Source: Triticum aestivum (lineage: Eukaryota > Streptophyta > Magnoliopsida > Poales > Poaceae). Taken from it: DNA of 64,000 bases. The notes beneath the pieces are model-generated. The model saw nothing but the letters and a program-made list of their open reading frames with translations, made no database searches and was not told the origin of the DNA. The position numbers were made by a program, and so were the translations under genes. The stretch is taken from NCBI RefSeq assembly GCF_018294505.1, contig NC_057807.1:272037369-272101368 (forward strand). Direction: 5' to 3'. Of the stretch, positions 32,243-43,690 are shown in pieces; position 1 is the stretch's first letter, and every line of letters starts with the position of its first letter.

Positions 32243-35200
32243 GAGATCACTGTTATCATGGTTTATGTGACATGGGTGCTAGTGTGAGTGCTATTCCTTA
32301 CACCCTTTATCAAGAAATTATGAAAGACATAGCACGTGCTGAGATAGAAGAAATAGATATTACTATTAAACTTGCTAATAGAGACACTATATCACCATTT
32401 GGGATTGTTAGAGATGTTGAAGTCTTGTGTGGGAAAATAAAATACCCTACTGATTTTCTTGTTCTTGGTTCCCCACAAGATGACTTTTGTCCCATTATCT
32501 TTGGTAGACCTTTCTTGAACACAGTTAATGCTAAGATAGATTGTAAGAAACAAACTATTGGTGTTAGCTTTGGTGATGAGTCTCATGAGTTTAATTTTTC
32601 CAAGTTAAGTAGAAATCTTCATGAGAAAGAATTTCCTAGTAAGGCTGAATTAATTGGTCTTGCTTCTATTGCTGTACCAGCTACTGATCCTTTAGAACAA
32701 TATCTGCTAGACCATGAAAATGATTTACATATGCATAAAAGAAATGAAATAGATAAGATTTTCTTTGAACAACGTCCTCTACTTACACACAATTTGCCTA
32801 TTGAAACTCTAGCAGGTCCTCCTCCACCTAAAGGTGATCCTGTGTTTGAATTAAAACAATTGCCAGACACTTTGAAATATGCTTATCTTGATGAAAAGAA
32901 GATATATCCTCTTATTATTAGTGCTAACCTTTCAGAACATGAGAGAAGAAAGATTATTAAAAGTTCTAAGGAAGCACTGAGCTGCTATTGGATATAGTCT
33001 TGATGATTTAAAGGGCATTAGTCCCACTCTATGTCAGCACAAAATTAATATGGAACCTGATGCTAAACCCGTTGTTGATCACCAACGTCGGTTAAATCTG
33101 AAGATGAAAGAGGTGGTAAGAACGGAAATATTAAAACTTCTGGAAGCAGGTATAATCTATCCCATAGCTGATAGTAGATGGGTAAGTCCTGTTCATTGTG
33201 TCCCTAAGAAAGGAGGTATAACTGTCGTTCCTAATGATAAGAATGAGCTTATTCCACAAAGAATTGTTACAGGCTATAGGATGATAATTGATTACAGAAA
33301 ATTAAATAAAGCAACTAGAAAAGATCATTACCCTTTGCCTTTTATTGATCAAATGCTTGAAAGATTATCTAAGCACACACACTTTTGCTTCCTTGATGGA
33401 TATTCTGGCTTTTCACAAATACATGTTTCTCAACCTGATCAAGAAAATACCACTTCTACTTGTCCTTTTGGAAGCTATTCTTATAGATGTGTGCCTTTTG
33501 GTTTATGTAATGCACCTGCTACCTTTCAAAGATGTATGACTGCTATATTCTCTGGCTTTTCTGAAAATATAGTTGAGGTTTTCATGGATGACTTTTCTGT
33601 TTATGGGAAGTCTTTTGATGATTGTTTAAGCAATCTTGAGCGAGTTTTGCAGAGATGTGAACAAATAAATCTTGTCTTGAATTGGGAGAAGTGTCACTTT
33701 ATGGTCAATGAAGGCATTGTCTTGGGTCATAAAATTTCTGAAAGAGGTATTGAAGTGGGCCAAGCTAAGGTTGATGCAATTGAGAAAATGCCATGTCCTA
33801 AGGACATCAACGGTATTCGTAGTTTCCTAGGTCATGCTAGTTTCTATAGGAGATTTATTAAAAACTTTTCTAAAATTTCTAGGCCTCTTACCAATCTTCT
33901 GCAAAAGGATATTCCTTTTATTTTTGATGATGATTGTCTTGAAGCCTTTGAAACACTCAAGAAAGCCTTAATTCCTGCACCTATTGTTCAACCACCTGAT
34001 GGGAACTTGCCTTTTGAAATTATGTGTGATGCTAGTGATTATGCTGTTGGTGCTGTTCTAGGACAAAGAGTTGATAAGAAATTGAATGTTATTCATTATG
34101 CTAGCAAAACTCTAGACAGTGCTCAAAGAAATTATGCTACTACTGAAAAAGAATTCTTAGCAGTGGTGTTTTCTTGTGATAAATTTAGACCTTATATTGT
34201 TGATTCCAAAGCAACTATTCACACAGACCATGCTGCTATTAAATATCTTATGGAAAAGAAAGATGCTAAACCTAGACTTATTCAATGGGTTCTCCTGTTA
34301 CAAGAATTTGATTTACATATCATTGATAGAAAAGGAGCTGAGAACACCGTAGCTGATAACTTCTTTAGGCTTGAAAATGTTCTTGATGACCCACTTCCTA
34401 TTAATGATAGTTTTTCTCATGAGCAGTTAGTTGCAATAAATGTTTCTCATAATACTCCTTGGTATGCTGATTATGCTAATTACATTGTTGCTAAATATTT
34501 GCCACCTAGCTTTACATATCAACAAAAGAAAAAAATCTTCTATGATTTAAGACATTACTTTTGGGATGACCCACATCTTTATAAAGAAGGAGTAGATGGT
34601 ATTATTAGACGTTGTGTACCTGAGCATGAACAGGGATAAATCCTACGGAAATGTCACTCCGAGGTTTATGGAGGGCATCATACTGGAGATAGAACTACTC
34701 ACAAGGCATTGCAATCTGGATTTTATTGGCCTACTCTCTTCAAGGATGCCCGTAAGTTTGTCTCATCTTGTGATGAATGTCAAAAAATAGGTAATATCGG
34801 TAAGCGTCAAGAAATGCCTATGAATTATTCACTTGCTGTTGAACCATTTTATGTCTGGGGATTTGATTACATGAGACCTTTTCCTTCCTATAATGGGTAC
34901 ACACATATTTTGGTTGTTGTTGATTATGTTACTAAATGAGTAAAAGCTATTCCAACCAGTAGTGCTGATCACAACACTTCTATTAAAATGCTTAAGGAAG
35001 TTATTTTCCCAAGGTTTGGAGTCCCTAGATATTTAATGACTGATGGTGGTTCACACTTTATTCATGGTGCTTTCTGTAAAATGCTTGCCAAGTATGATGT
35101 TAACCATAGAATTGCATCACCCTATCATCCTCAATCTAGTGGTCAAGTTGAACTTAGCAATAGAGAAATAAAATTAATTTTGCAAAAGACTGTCAATAGG

Positions 35201-35790
35201 TCCAGGAAGAATTGGTCTAAGAAATTAGATGATGCACTTTGGGCTTATAGAACAACATAAAAATTCCTATGGGTATGTCTCCTTATAAAATGGTTTATGG
35301 AAAAGCTTGTCATTTGCCTCTTGAGTTAGAACATAAAGCATATTGGGCAGTCAAGGAGCTCAACTATGATTTCAAACTTGCTGGTGAAAAGAGGTTGTTT
35401 GATATTAGCTCATTAGATGAATGGAGAACCCAAGCTTATGAAAATGCAAAGTTATTCAAAGAAAAAGTTAAAAATGGCATGACAAAAGAATCTAAAAGCG
35501 TGAGTTCAAGGTCGGAGAATATGTTCTTTTGTAAAACTCTCATTATAGATTTTTTGTAGGAAAACTCGTCTCAAACTGGGAAGGCCCATATGTCATCGCG
35601 GAGGTTTACCGGTCTGGAGCCATCAAAACAAATGATTCTGAAGGTACTAACCCAAAGGTTGTCAATGGGCAACGAATAAAGCATTATATCTCAGGTACGC
35701 CTATTAATGTTGAAGGTAATATTATCCAAACTTTGAGACCGGAAGAACACATAAAAGAGTCCTTCCGAAATGCTCCAGAATCGTGAAAAT
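32243..35790 (+). pseudogene. protease, RT, RNase H and integrase of copy 2 (multiply broken)
   Basis: The protease motif CDMGASVSAIP lies near 32265, with IIFGRPFL following. A frameshift near 32945 separates it from the 530-codon RT/RNase H frame (33050-34639), which has [18 protein letters not shown] and [10 protein letters not shown] stop at 34637-34639 cuts the integrase N-terminus, and another at 34937-34939 falls just after the first core Asp region. The core continues ([19 protein letters not shown]) to a frame change near 35260. The conserved C-terminal WEGPYVI segment is in yet another frame near 35580. The gene cannot make a full product. Confidence 0.92.
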
Positions 35791-36128
35791 AAGGAGGTAC
35801 ATGATACGGCAAGTAAACGGACTCCAAAAAATCCACCAAAATATTTTTTATCAGTTTTGGAATATTTTAGAATTTTGGAAATAAAGAAACACCAGGAAGC
35901 ATCCCCTGGTGGGCACAAGACACCAGGGCGCGCCAGGCAAGCCTGGCGTGCCCAGGTGGGTTGTGCCCACCTGGGACACCTCCCGTACTCCATTTTTCTT
36001 CCATGTACTTGTCCTCCAAGATAAAAAAATCTATATATACTCCCCGAACCTGTTAACCACCGTATCGCAAAGAAATCCTCTGTTCTCTTTTCTTGATGTT
36101 TTCTGACAGATTCAACTAGACCAACATC

Positions 36129-36794
36129 ATGTCTTCCTCACCCTTCAACAATGGAGAAGGAGACATAAGGTTGGTTCAGGAAGATCTAAGGAGGGATGAG
36201 GCTGAAGAGGTTGCTATGGAGGAATAAGAGGAAAGTCCCTTCGCGATTCACCCTCCGGCCTCCGAGAGGGGTATACTAGCTGGCATCTCCGCTCACCCTA
36301 ATCCTCATCAAGCCATGGGATCATCGAACAATAAAGCGAGCCCTGAAGTGCAAGAAGATCTCCCACCAGGGAGGCCCTTACACAGGTTACATCATAACAA
36401 TTTTCATAATTTTATTCACAATTATGGGTTCGAGAACACTCCTCATAGGCACATACCATCCAAATGGGACATATATCGGCCAAGAGAAAACAATATAGGA
36501 ACCAAACCTTGGGGCCCTGAGAATAAACACATAACGGCTAATGTGAAGAAAGACAATGAATTAATTCATCAAGACCTTCGGGAGATTCAACGGTTGAAGG
36601 ATCTACTCATGGTTATATTGGAGAATACTTCTTCATCACCACCACCATCTTCTTCACCACCAAAGGAGAACCGAGTATCGGGTATGGGCACTCACCTTGG
36701 CTTCCGCCAAGCTTACGGGAGGTGCCCTAGTATTGTATCATCCCATTATATTTTTGCTTTCACTTATTTTAGTTCAATCTTTTGCTTTAGATGA
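36129..36794 (+). pseudogene. Third ORF of copy 2, with a premature stop
   Basis: Frame from MSSSPFNNGEGD, with a stop at 36225-36227, then open to 36794. It contains a long polar central part (NNFHNFIHNYGFENT), a short helical stretch (HQDLREIQRLKDLLMVILEN) and a Ser/Pro tail (TSSSPPPSSSPP) like that of the copy 1 ORF. It sits between integrase and the polypurine tract as in copy 1. The central coiled coil of copy 1 is not evident here. Function unknown. Confidence 0.55.
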
Positions 36795-38260
36795 AATAAA
36801 GTTTAGTTTGATCCTTTCTTATTTGAAAGTTTGCATAGTGATCTATCATTGTAATTGTGTGCAAGTTATATAATAAAGTTTAGTTTGAGTTTTTGCTTTC
36901 TTTATTTTCATGTTGCAAATAAAGAAAAGAAATAAGAAATAAATAAAGAGAGGAAGGAAATGAATAGAAGAAAGGAAATAAATCAATAAGATTATATACT
37001 AATCCTATGATAGGTGATAGCACCACATAAGGAAATGTATAAGTAGAAAATTTTATTAGAGATTGACAAACATAGCATTAGTCAATGATGCAACTCATGA
37101 AAGAATTAATAAGGGAAGAGAAGATTCACATATAAATATACTATCCTAGAAATATTTTGTGATTGTGAGCCCTCATCAAAATATTATATGCCAAATTGTT
37201 GACGTTGGACAAGTAAAATGACTTAATGGTCTATGTTTGTTTATATTCACACAGAAGTCATATTGTCATAGATCCTTTAACATGTGATGCTTGCCCCCTA
37301 TCTTTGCTAGCCAAAAATTCCTCACCAAGTAGAGACACTACTTGTGCATTCAAAACCCCTAAACACAAATCTTACTTTCAAGTGTCCACCATACCTACCT
37401 AGGGATTGAACAAAGTCCCTCAAGTAAGTTGTCATCGGTGCAAAAAGGCAATAAAAATTGCTTATAAATGTGTGAGATCATTTAGTGTAAGAGAAATTTG
37501 AGCATTGTATGAACTTGTGATGGTGAAGAATAAAAGCGACAAACTGCATAATAAAGGTCGCTATCACAAGGGGCAATGCAATGTGACGTTCTTTTGCACT
37601 AAGGGGTTGAGCATACAAACAAATAAGCGCATGGCAACCTCTGGTTCCCTCTGCGAAGGGCCTATCTTTTACTTTTATGCAAAGAGTCAAAGTTTTCCTT
37701 CTATTCCTTTTTTATTTTTGTCCTCTGGCAAGCATCAAGTGGTGAGGAAAGATCTAGGCACATATGTCCAGTTGAATATAGATAGCATGAGTTATTATTG
37801 TTGACATCACCCTTGAGGTGAGTATGTTGGGAGGCGAAACCATAAGCCCCTATCTTTCTATGTGTCTGTTTGAAATGTTTTGCTCATGTGTACGCGGTGA
37901 GTGTTAGTAATCATAGAAGACTATATGATGGTTGAGTATGTGGACTTGCCTAAAGGCTCCGATACGTGACCCTTCTTGAAAATATGATGAATTATAGTTG
38001 CAATGTTGACTGAGAACATAGTTTGTTGGTTTCTAATAGAGTTTTTGCTTTATACTTCGATTGTGTGATGAACTGTTACTTATTCATGAGAAGTATATGA
38101 TAAAAGTTTTATGACAAAAGTCTCAAGTTTAAATTTGTTGCTATTATAATAATCTACATGATGCTTCTCTGTCTGTATTTTGTTTTCATCGACACCTCTC
38201 TCTCAAAGCACGTGGACATGTTTTTCGATTTCGGTTTTCACTCGAGGACAAGCGAGGTCT
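36795..38260 (+). other. 3' non-coding spacer of copy 2
   Basis: AT-rich sequence with no credible gene. It includes a purine-rich run (GAAATAAGAAATAAATAAAGAG, 36926-36980) and stretches related to the copy 1 spacer. Confidence 0.7.
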
Positions 38261-38274
38261 AAGCTTGGGGGAGT
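38261..38274 (+). other. Polypurine tract of copy 2
   Basis: AAGCTTGGGGGAGT directly before TGATACG, the same as in copy 1. Confidence 0.9.
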
Positions 38275-39793
38275 TGATACGTCCATTTTGCATCATGTTT
38301 TCTTACTGTTATTTATAATGTTTTTATCCATAATAATGCTTTTCGGAGTAATTCTAATGCCTTTTCTCTCATAATTTGCAAGGTACACACCAAGAGGGGG
38401 AATTCCGGCAGCTGGAAATCTGGACCTGGAAAAGCTACTTCAGGCTACCTATTACGCACAACTCCAAACAAGTTGAAACTTCACGGAGATTTTTTATGGA
38501 ATATTTAAGAATTCTTGGAGCAAATAACTACAAGAGGGGGCCCACCAGGTTGGCACAACCCACCTAGGCGCGCCAGGGAGCCCAGGCGCGCCCTGGTGGG
38601 TTGTGCTCACCTAGGCCCACCTCTGGTGCCCATCTTCTAGTATATAGGTCATTTTGACCTAGAAAAAAGAGGAGAGGAATTTCGGGACGGAGTGCCGCCG
38701 TCTCGAGGCGGAACTTGGGCAGGAGCACTTTTGCCCTCCGGCGGAGTGCTTCCGCCGGGGGAACTTCCCTCCTGGAGGGGGGAAATCATTGTCATCATCA
38801 TCACCAACAACTCTTCCATCTTGGGGAGGGCAATCTCCATCAATATCTTCAACAGCACCATCTCATCTCAAACCCTAATTCATCTCTTGTGTTTAATCTT
38901 GTTACCGGAACTATAGATTGGTGCTTGTGGGTGACTAGTAGTGTTGATTACATCTTGTAGTTGATTACTATATGTTTTTTTGGTGGAAGATTATATGTTC
39001 ATATCCATTATGATATTTAATACTCCTCTTATCATGAGCATGATTATTATTTGTGCATAGTTACTTTTGTTCTTCAGGTCACGGGAGAAATCATGTTGCA
39101 AGTAATCATGTGAACTTGATATGTGTTCAATATTTTGATAGTATGTATGTTGTGATTCCCTTAGTGGTGTCATGTGAATATTGACTACATGACACTTCAC
39201 CATATTTGGGGCTAAGGGAATGCATTGTGGAGTAGCAATTAGATGATGGGTTGCGAGAGTGACAGAAGCTTAAACCTCAGTTTATGCGCTATTCCGTAAG
39301 GGACCGATTGGATCCAAAAGTTTAATGCTATGGTTAGAATTTATTCTTAATACTTTTCTCGTAGTTATGGATGCTTGCGGGATGGTTAATCATAAGTAGG
39401 AGGTTTGTTCAAGTAAGAACAACACCTAAGCCCCGGTCCACCCACATATCAAATTATCAAAGTAGCAAACATGAATTAAACAAACATGATGAAAGTGGCT
39501 AGATGAAATTCCTGTGTACCCTCAAGAACACTTTGCTTATCATAAGAGACCGTTTTGGAATGTCCTTTGCCTCAAAAGGATTGGGCTACCTTGCTACACT
39601 TTTGTTACTACAATCCTTACTTGCTCGTTACAAATTATCTCGCTATCAAACTACTCCGCTACTTACAATTTTAGCACTTGTAGATATTACCTTACTGAAA
39701 ACTACTTGTCAATTCCTTCTGCTCCTCATTGGGTTCGACACTCTTACTTATCAAAAAGAGCTACAATTGATCCCCTACACTTGTGGTTCATCA
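38275..39793 (+). repeat. 3' LTR of Athila-type copy 2
   Basis: 1519 bases from TGATACGTCCATTTTGC to GTGGTTCATCA. It contains a GC-rich palindromic zone around 38545-38620 (GGCGCGCC words) that resembles the LTR zones of copy 1 and the 3' region at 35890-35980. Confidence 0.94.
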
Positions 39794-39897
39794 GCCGAAC
39801 ACTACATCCACGTCCCACAAGTGATGCCGGCGTCCGGCATCCCACAGCAACAGTTCTCGGGGTCGATGTCAGTCGAACACCTATGTGAATTTGTCTT

Positions 39898-40019
39898 GCA
39901 ACCTCTGCGATGACGATTAAAAGCCAAGTGTTGAAACTTGAAACACCCAAACCGACTCAAGTCAGTTTTGTTGCTTGAAGTTTCAAATCTTGTCTTTAAT
40001 CCTCATCGCAGAGGCTGCC
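39898..40019. repeat. Long hairpin (about 48-bp arms)
   Basis: Left arm 39898-39944 (ACCTCTGCGATGACGATTAA...TTGAAACTTGAAAC) pairs with right arm 39969-40019 (GTTGCTTGAAGTTTCAA...TTAATCCTCATCGCAGAGG) with few mismatches and a loop of about 25 bases. Either a small foldback MITE or a hairpin of the CACTA element. Confidence 0.75.
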
Positions 40020-40554
40020 AGAAAATTTTGCCAAGGTATTCGACCGTCATCGGCCCCCGGAACTATTATTGCGCGGAGGATGTCGGGCACCGGCGTAACT
40101 TGTGGGATGTGGATCTAGTGTTCAACACCGAGCGCCACATGTATCTCGTATCTATGATACTTGCTATTTAGGGTTCCATCGACACCGAGGAACCCTCTAA
40201 CCTACTCATCATGTTGTAAATATTTAGTTAGGTCGATGGAAAAAACAATATTGCTATGTTACTCATCTTTCGATTTAAATGTGCAGTTTTTTCATCGCTG
40301 CGAGGGTCTAGTGTTCGACGAGCTCCACCCCTGCGTTCGTGGGTGAGCACAAATGTCATCTCCTCCTCCCCCCTTCATTTGCTCTGTTTCGGTCTTCGTG
40401 CCGATGAAACTTGCTAGCTATAGGTGTCTTCAATCATCAGTATGCGTGACTACTATGCGTCTCCTGTTCGAAAGGGTTACATCTATAAATATGCATGCAT
40501 TTGCATATTTATAACCGTGATTCTTTTGAATTGTCCAAAATTATCTATGGACAG

Positions 40555-40770
40555 CCCGAGTATGTGTAGATTGGGTTCGTTTTCCCATATGCTCTGCTCC
40601 GAATCTGTTGCAGAATTTTGTTAGTGCCTCCCTGTTGTTCTCTGGGTACACATCCTCTCTACTTATTGCCGAGACGTGTATCAGGAGAATAGCGGGGAGG
40701 TGCTGCCGAAATTTTGCATCGGATCCGGAGCAGAGCCTGGGAAAATGAACACAATCTACACATACTCGGG
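40555..40770. repeat. 216-bp near-perfect inverted repeat upstream of the transposase
   Basis: CCCGAGTATGTGTAGATTG at 40555 is repeated in complement ending at 40770. Pairing continues inward through TTTTCCCA, GCTCTGCTCCG and further words to a centre near 40662, giving arms of about 105 bases with scattered mismatches. It lies about 130 bases before the transposase ATG. Confidence 0.8.
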
Positions 40771-40901
40771 TGGGATTAGGACCTATCTTTACCTATTAGT
40801 GTCGAGGTTGCATGGACGTAATAAAAGTGACAAACTCCATTAACTGATGAATATATATATGCTGATTTATATATTTCTTATGTGTCCAGTAGCTAGGCAA
40901 T

Positions 40902-41540
40902 ATGAGTGATCGTGTGTGGATGTACACCGGGCACACTAGTCAGAAAGACATGACCATTGAATGGTTAACAAAAACAAAGGGGTTTCTGAGAGCCGCATTT
41001 GCAAATGGCCAGCGGACAACCCGGTGCCCCTGCGCCGGGTGCAACAATTGGCACAAGAGGACAGAGGATAAAATGGGCAAACACCTATAGAAGAGGGGTT
41101 TTATGCGAGGTTATATGGTGTGGACATTTCTTGGCGAGTCTGCCCAACGTGCCAGAGCTGAGATGCTTCGTCGTTGCACCGACGAGCATGGTACCGGGAT
41201 GGAAGACATGGTGCAAGAATTTGATGATGCTCGGGACTCGGACGATGAGATGGAGGAATCTGCAAAGGCCTTTAATGGAATGTTGGAGTCTTCAAAACGT
41301 CCTCTCCACGAGCACACTGAACTTTGTCAGTTGGATGCCATGTCACAAATAATGGCTCTGAAGGCTCAATTCAACTTGGGCAGAGAATGCTACGACGCAA
41401 TGATGACAGTATTTGGAAGTTTTCTACCCAAAGGCCATGTACTTCCTACAAACCTGTACATGGACTTAGGTCAAAAATGGCATGATAATCTTTATTACCT
41501 CCAAAATGACATAGACTTAGCTTATTTTCCTCGAAAATGA
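40902..41540 (+). pseudogene. CACTA transposase N-terminus (TNP2 type), truncated
   Basis: From MSDRVWMYTGHTSQK it shows the transposase-associated domain: WMY near the start, CPCAGCNNW with zinc-binding-type Cys residues, then HL, a stop at 41088-41090, and GFMRGYMVWTFLGE in the same frame. The start of the TNP2 transposase region follows (MALKAQFNLGRECYDAMMTVFGSFLPKGHVLP). The rest of the TNP2 domain, including the catalytic core, is absent. The frame runs into short repeats and ends at 41540. In TNP2 family members the full protein is several hundred residues longer, so this copy cannot be autonomous. Confidence 0.85.
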
Positions 41541-41655
41541 CATAATAACCTTACTAAGCTCCAAATGACCTATTTACCTAGCTTAGCTCTAAAATGACCT
41601 ACACTTAGCATTTTTACCTGGCTTAGCTAAAAATGGCATTTTTACCTACCTTAGT
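41470..41655. repeat. Short degenerate tandem repeat replacing the transposase core
   Basis: Imperfect units of roughly 40-50 bases built on AAAATGACCTACACTTAGC and TTACCTxGCTTAGCT. Confidence 0.6.
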
Positions 41656-41812
41656 TAGAAGAAGAAGAAGAAGATAAAGAAGAGGAGAGGAGAAAAAGAA
41701 AGACAAGAAAAATTCTTCTTCTTCTTCTTCTTCATCTTCTTCTTCTTCTTCTTCTTCTTCTTCTTCTTCTTCTTCTTCTTCTTCTTCTAGCTAGTCTTCT
41801 TCTTCTTCTTCT
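41656..41812. repeat. (GAA)n followed by (TTC)n microsatellites
   Basis: A GAA-rich stretch (41659-41710) is followed by a long TTC/CTT run (41716-41812). The two are complementary and could pair. Confidence 0.85.
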
Positions 41813-42103
41813 TCTAACTTTCTTCTTTCCCAATTTGCAGATTTGCTTTAGATGAGGAAGCTTGCGTTGATGGAGTCTACTCTTCTCCTTGTGATTCCTT
41901 TTTGTTTTGATTTTGTAGGATGAACAATGTAAAACTTTCTACCTATATATGTATGTATGGATGAAACCATTGTATGCTTGTTGTTGGATACGTTGGCTAG
42001 CTATATATGTTGCATATGGACTTTTGATTTGGTATGTATATGTGTTGTTATGCTTGTTGAAAGTATTTCAAATGCACGGTCGAAAAAAAAATTCACGGTC
42101 GAA

Positions 42104-42124
42104 AAAAGTATTTTCAAATGTGTG

Positions 42125-42188
<64 letters not shown>

Positions 42189-42311
42189 TGAATGAATTTA
42201 AGAAAAAACAGAGAAATAGGGGCTCTACAGGCTCTTTGCCGTCTGCTGGCAGACGGCAAAGAGCTTTGCCATCAGCTGGCAGACGGCAAAGCTGCCACGT
42301 GGCAGCTACCT
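42104..42311 (+). repeat. Left copy of sequence duplicated across the gap
   Basis: 208 bases from AAAAGTATTTTCAAATG through (TG)n(TA)n and CACTA subterminal repeats to GGCAGCTACCT. They are the same as 42814-43019 except for two bases in the (TA)n length. Most likely the overlapping end of the left contig. Confidence 0.85.
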
Positions 42312-42813
42312 NNNNNNNNNNNNNNNNNNNNNNNNNNNNNNNNNNNNNNNNNNNNNNNNNNNNNNNNNNNNNNNNNNNNNNNNNNNNNNNNNNNNNNNNN
42401 NNNNNNNNNNNNNNNNNNNNNNNNNNNNNNNNNNNNNNNNNNNNNNNNNNNNNNNNNNNNNNNNNNNNNNNNNNNNNNNNNNNNNNNNNNNNNNNNNNNN
42501 NNNNNNNNNNNNNNNNNNNNNNNNNNNNNNNNNNNNNNNNNNNNNNNNNNNNNNNNNNNNNNNNNNNNNNNNNNNNNNNNNNNNNNNNNNNNNNNNNNNN
42601 NNNNNNNNNNNNNNNNNNNNNNNNNNNNNNNNNNNNNNNNNNNNNNNNNNNNNNNNNNNNNNNNNNNNNNNNNNNNNNNNNNNNNNNNNNNNNNNNNNNN
42701 NNNNNNNNNNNNNNNNNNNNNNNNNNNNNNNNNNNNNNNNNNNNNNNNNNNNNNNNNNNNNNNNNNNNNNNNNNNNNNNNNNNNNNNNNNNNNNNNNNNN
42801 NNNNNNNNNNNNN
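42312..42813. other. Assembly gap (502 N)
   Basis: Run of unknown bases. Reading frames drawn through it (for example 41957-43657) are artefacts. The duplicated flanks suggest that the true gap may be zero or negative. Confidence 0.99.
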
Positions 42814-42834
42814 AAAAGTATTTTCAAATGTGTG

Positions 42835-42896
<62 letters not shown>

Positions 42897-43019
42897 TGAA
42901 TGAATTTAAGAAAAAACAGAGAAATAGGGGCTCTACAGGCTCTTTGCCGTCTGCTGGCAGACGGCAAAGAGCTTTGCCATCAGCTGGCAGACGGCAAAGC
43001 TGCCACGTGGCAGCTACCT
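42814..43019 (+). repeat. Right copy of sequence duplicated across the gap
   Basis: 206 bases, the partner of 42104-42311. After it the sequence continues with unique CACTA-2 subterminal DNA (GTGCAACCTGGGG). Confidence 0.85.
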
Positions 43020-43490
43020 GTGCAACCTGGGGGGCACTAGGCTGGCCTATATGGTTGATTTGTCGTCTGCTGGCAGATGGCAAATACTATTGCATCTTTG
43101 CCGTCCGCCAGCAGATGGCATCACGTGCCACGTGGCAGCTACCTGGGGTGGCATCTAGGCTAGCATATTTGGGTACTTTGCTATCTTCTGGTAGACGGCA
43201 AAGATGCAAAGGTCTTTGCTGTCAGCCAGCAGACGACAAAGCACGCCGTCAACCCCTTAACGGCCCTAAGCTGCCACGTGTGCCGTCCAGGTCCTTTGCT
43301 GTCTGCTGGCGGATGACAAAGACCATTGCATCTTTGCCATCCGCCAACAGACGACAAAGTGCCATTTGCCATAGTTCTTTCAGCCAGACGGTTTGTCATC
43401 TGCTAGCTGACGGCAAAGGCCTTTGCCGTCCGCCATGCATGCCTTTACCATCAGCCATGGCCGACGGCAAAGTTCCTGATTCCTGTAGTG

Positions 43491-43690
43491 CGTGTGCGAT
43501 ATACATCTTAATCCGACGCGGTTCACAGAGTGGAAACGTGTGTAACCATGCACACAATTGTCGTTTGCAAACTGTGTGTGATGTCAGACAATATCACAAA
43601 CGGTGTGGGAAACTAAATGTGTGTGATTGTCGCCCTATTGTACACGGTTTACAATGATGAATTGTTTGTGATGTGCCTGGCATCGTAAAC
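43491..43690. other. CACTA-1-like subterminal sequence
   Basis: CGTGTGCGATATACATC, CGCGGTTCACAGAGTGGA, GTGTGTGATGTC and ACACGGTTTACAATGATGAATTGTTTGTGATG resemble the words at 14010-14480. CACTA-2 may have inserted into an element of that family. Confidence 0.5.

Larger units (their letters stand above)
30458..39793 (+). mobile_element. Ty3-gypsy LTR retrotransposon, Athila-type lineage (copy 2), 5' truncated
   Basis: Plus-strand relative of copy 1 with parts in the same order: 5' LTR remnant 30458-30968, PBS 30980-30997, gag, protease/RT/RNase H/integrase, third ORF, spacer, polypurine tract, 3' LTR 38275-39793. The 5' LTR lacks about its first 1000 bases, so no target duplication can be tested. 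The flank after the 3' LTR is GCCGA. It has many more stops and frameshifts than copy 1 and belongs to a different subfamily, the one represented by the LTR at 44056. Confidence 0.92.
42225..43480. repeat. CACTA-2 subterminal palindromic repeats
   Basis: More than ten variants of TTTGCCGTCTGCTGGCAGACGGCAAA are present, interleaved with CCACGTGGCAGCTACCT. Many carry C-to-T or G-to-A changes, consistent with methylation decay. The block includes the gap and its duplicated flanks. Confidence 0.85.
39794..43490 (+). mobile_element. CACTA transposon, 3' portion (CACTA-2), internally deleted
   Basis: Ends with CCTGATTCCTGTAGTG (the complement begins CACTACAGGAATCAGG), a CACTA terminus. The last kilobase is filled with TTTGCCGTCTGCTGGCAGACGGCAAA-type palindromes typical of plant CACTA ends. 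It carries the N-terminal part of a TNP2-type transposase (40902-41540), but the catalytic part is missing and replaced by short repeats. The left end is not seen: the gypsy copy 2 LTR adjoins directly. The element contains the assembly gap. Confidence 0.8.

Noticed and set aside
42225..43480. Spaced palindromic repeats resembling a CRISPR array
   Set aside because: Spacing and sequence vary, units are TTTGCCGTC palindromes next to a CACTA terminus, and the genome is a plant.
41957..43657. 566-codon frame crossing the N gap
   Set aside because: It is open only because the gap is untranslated X and because of the (TA)n repeat and palindromes; not a gene.
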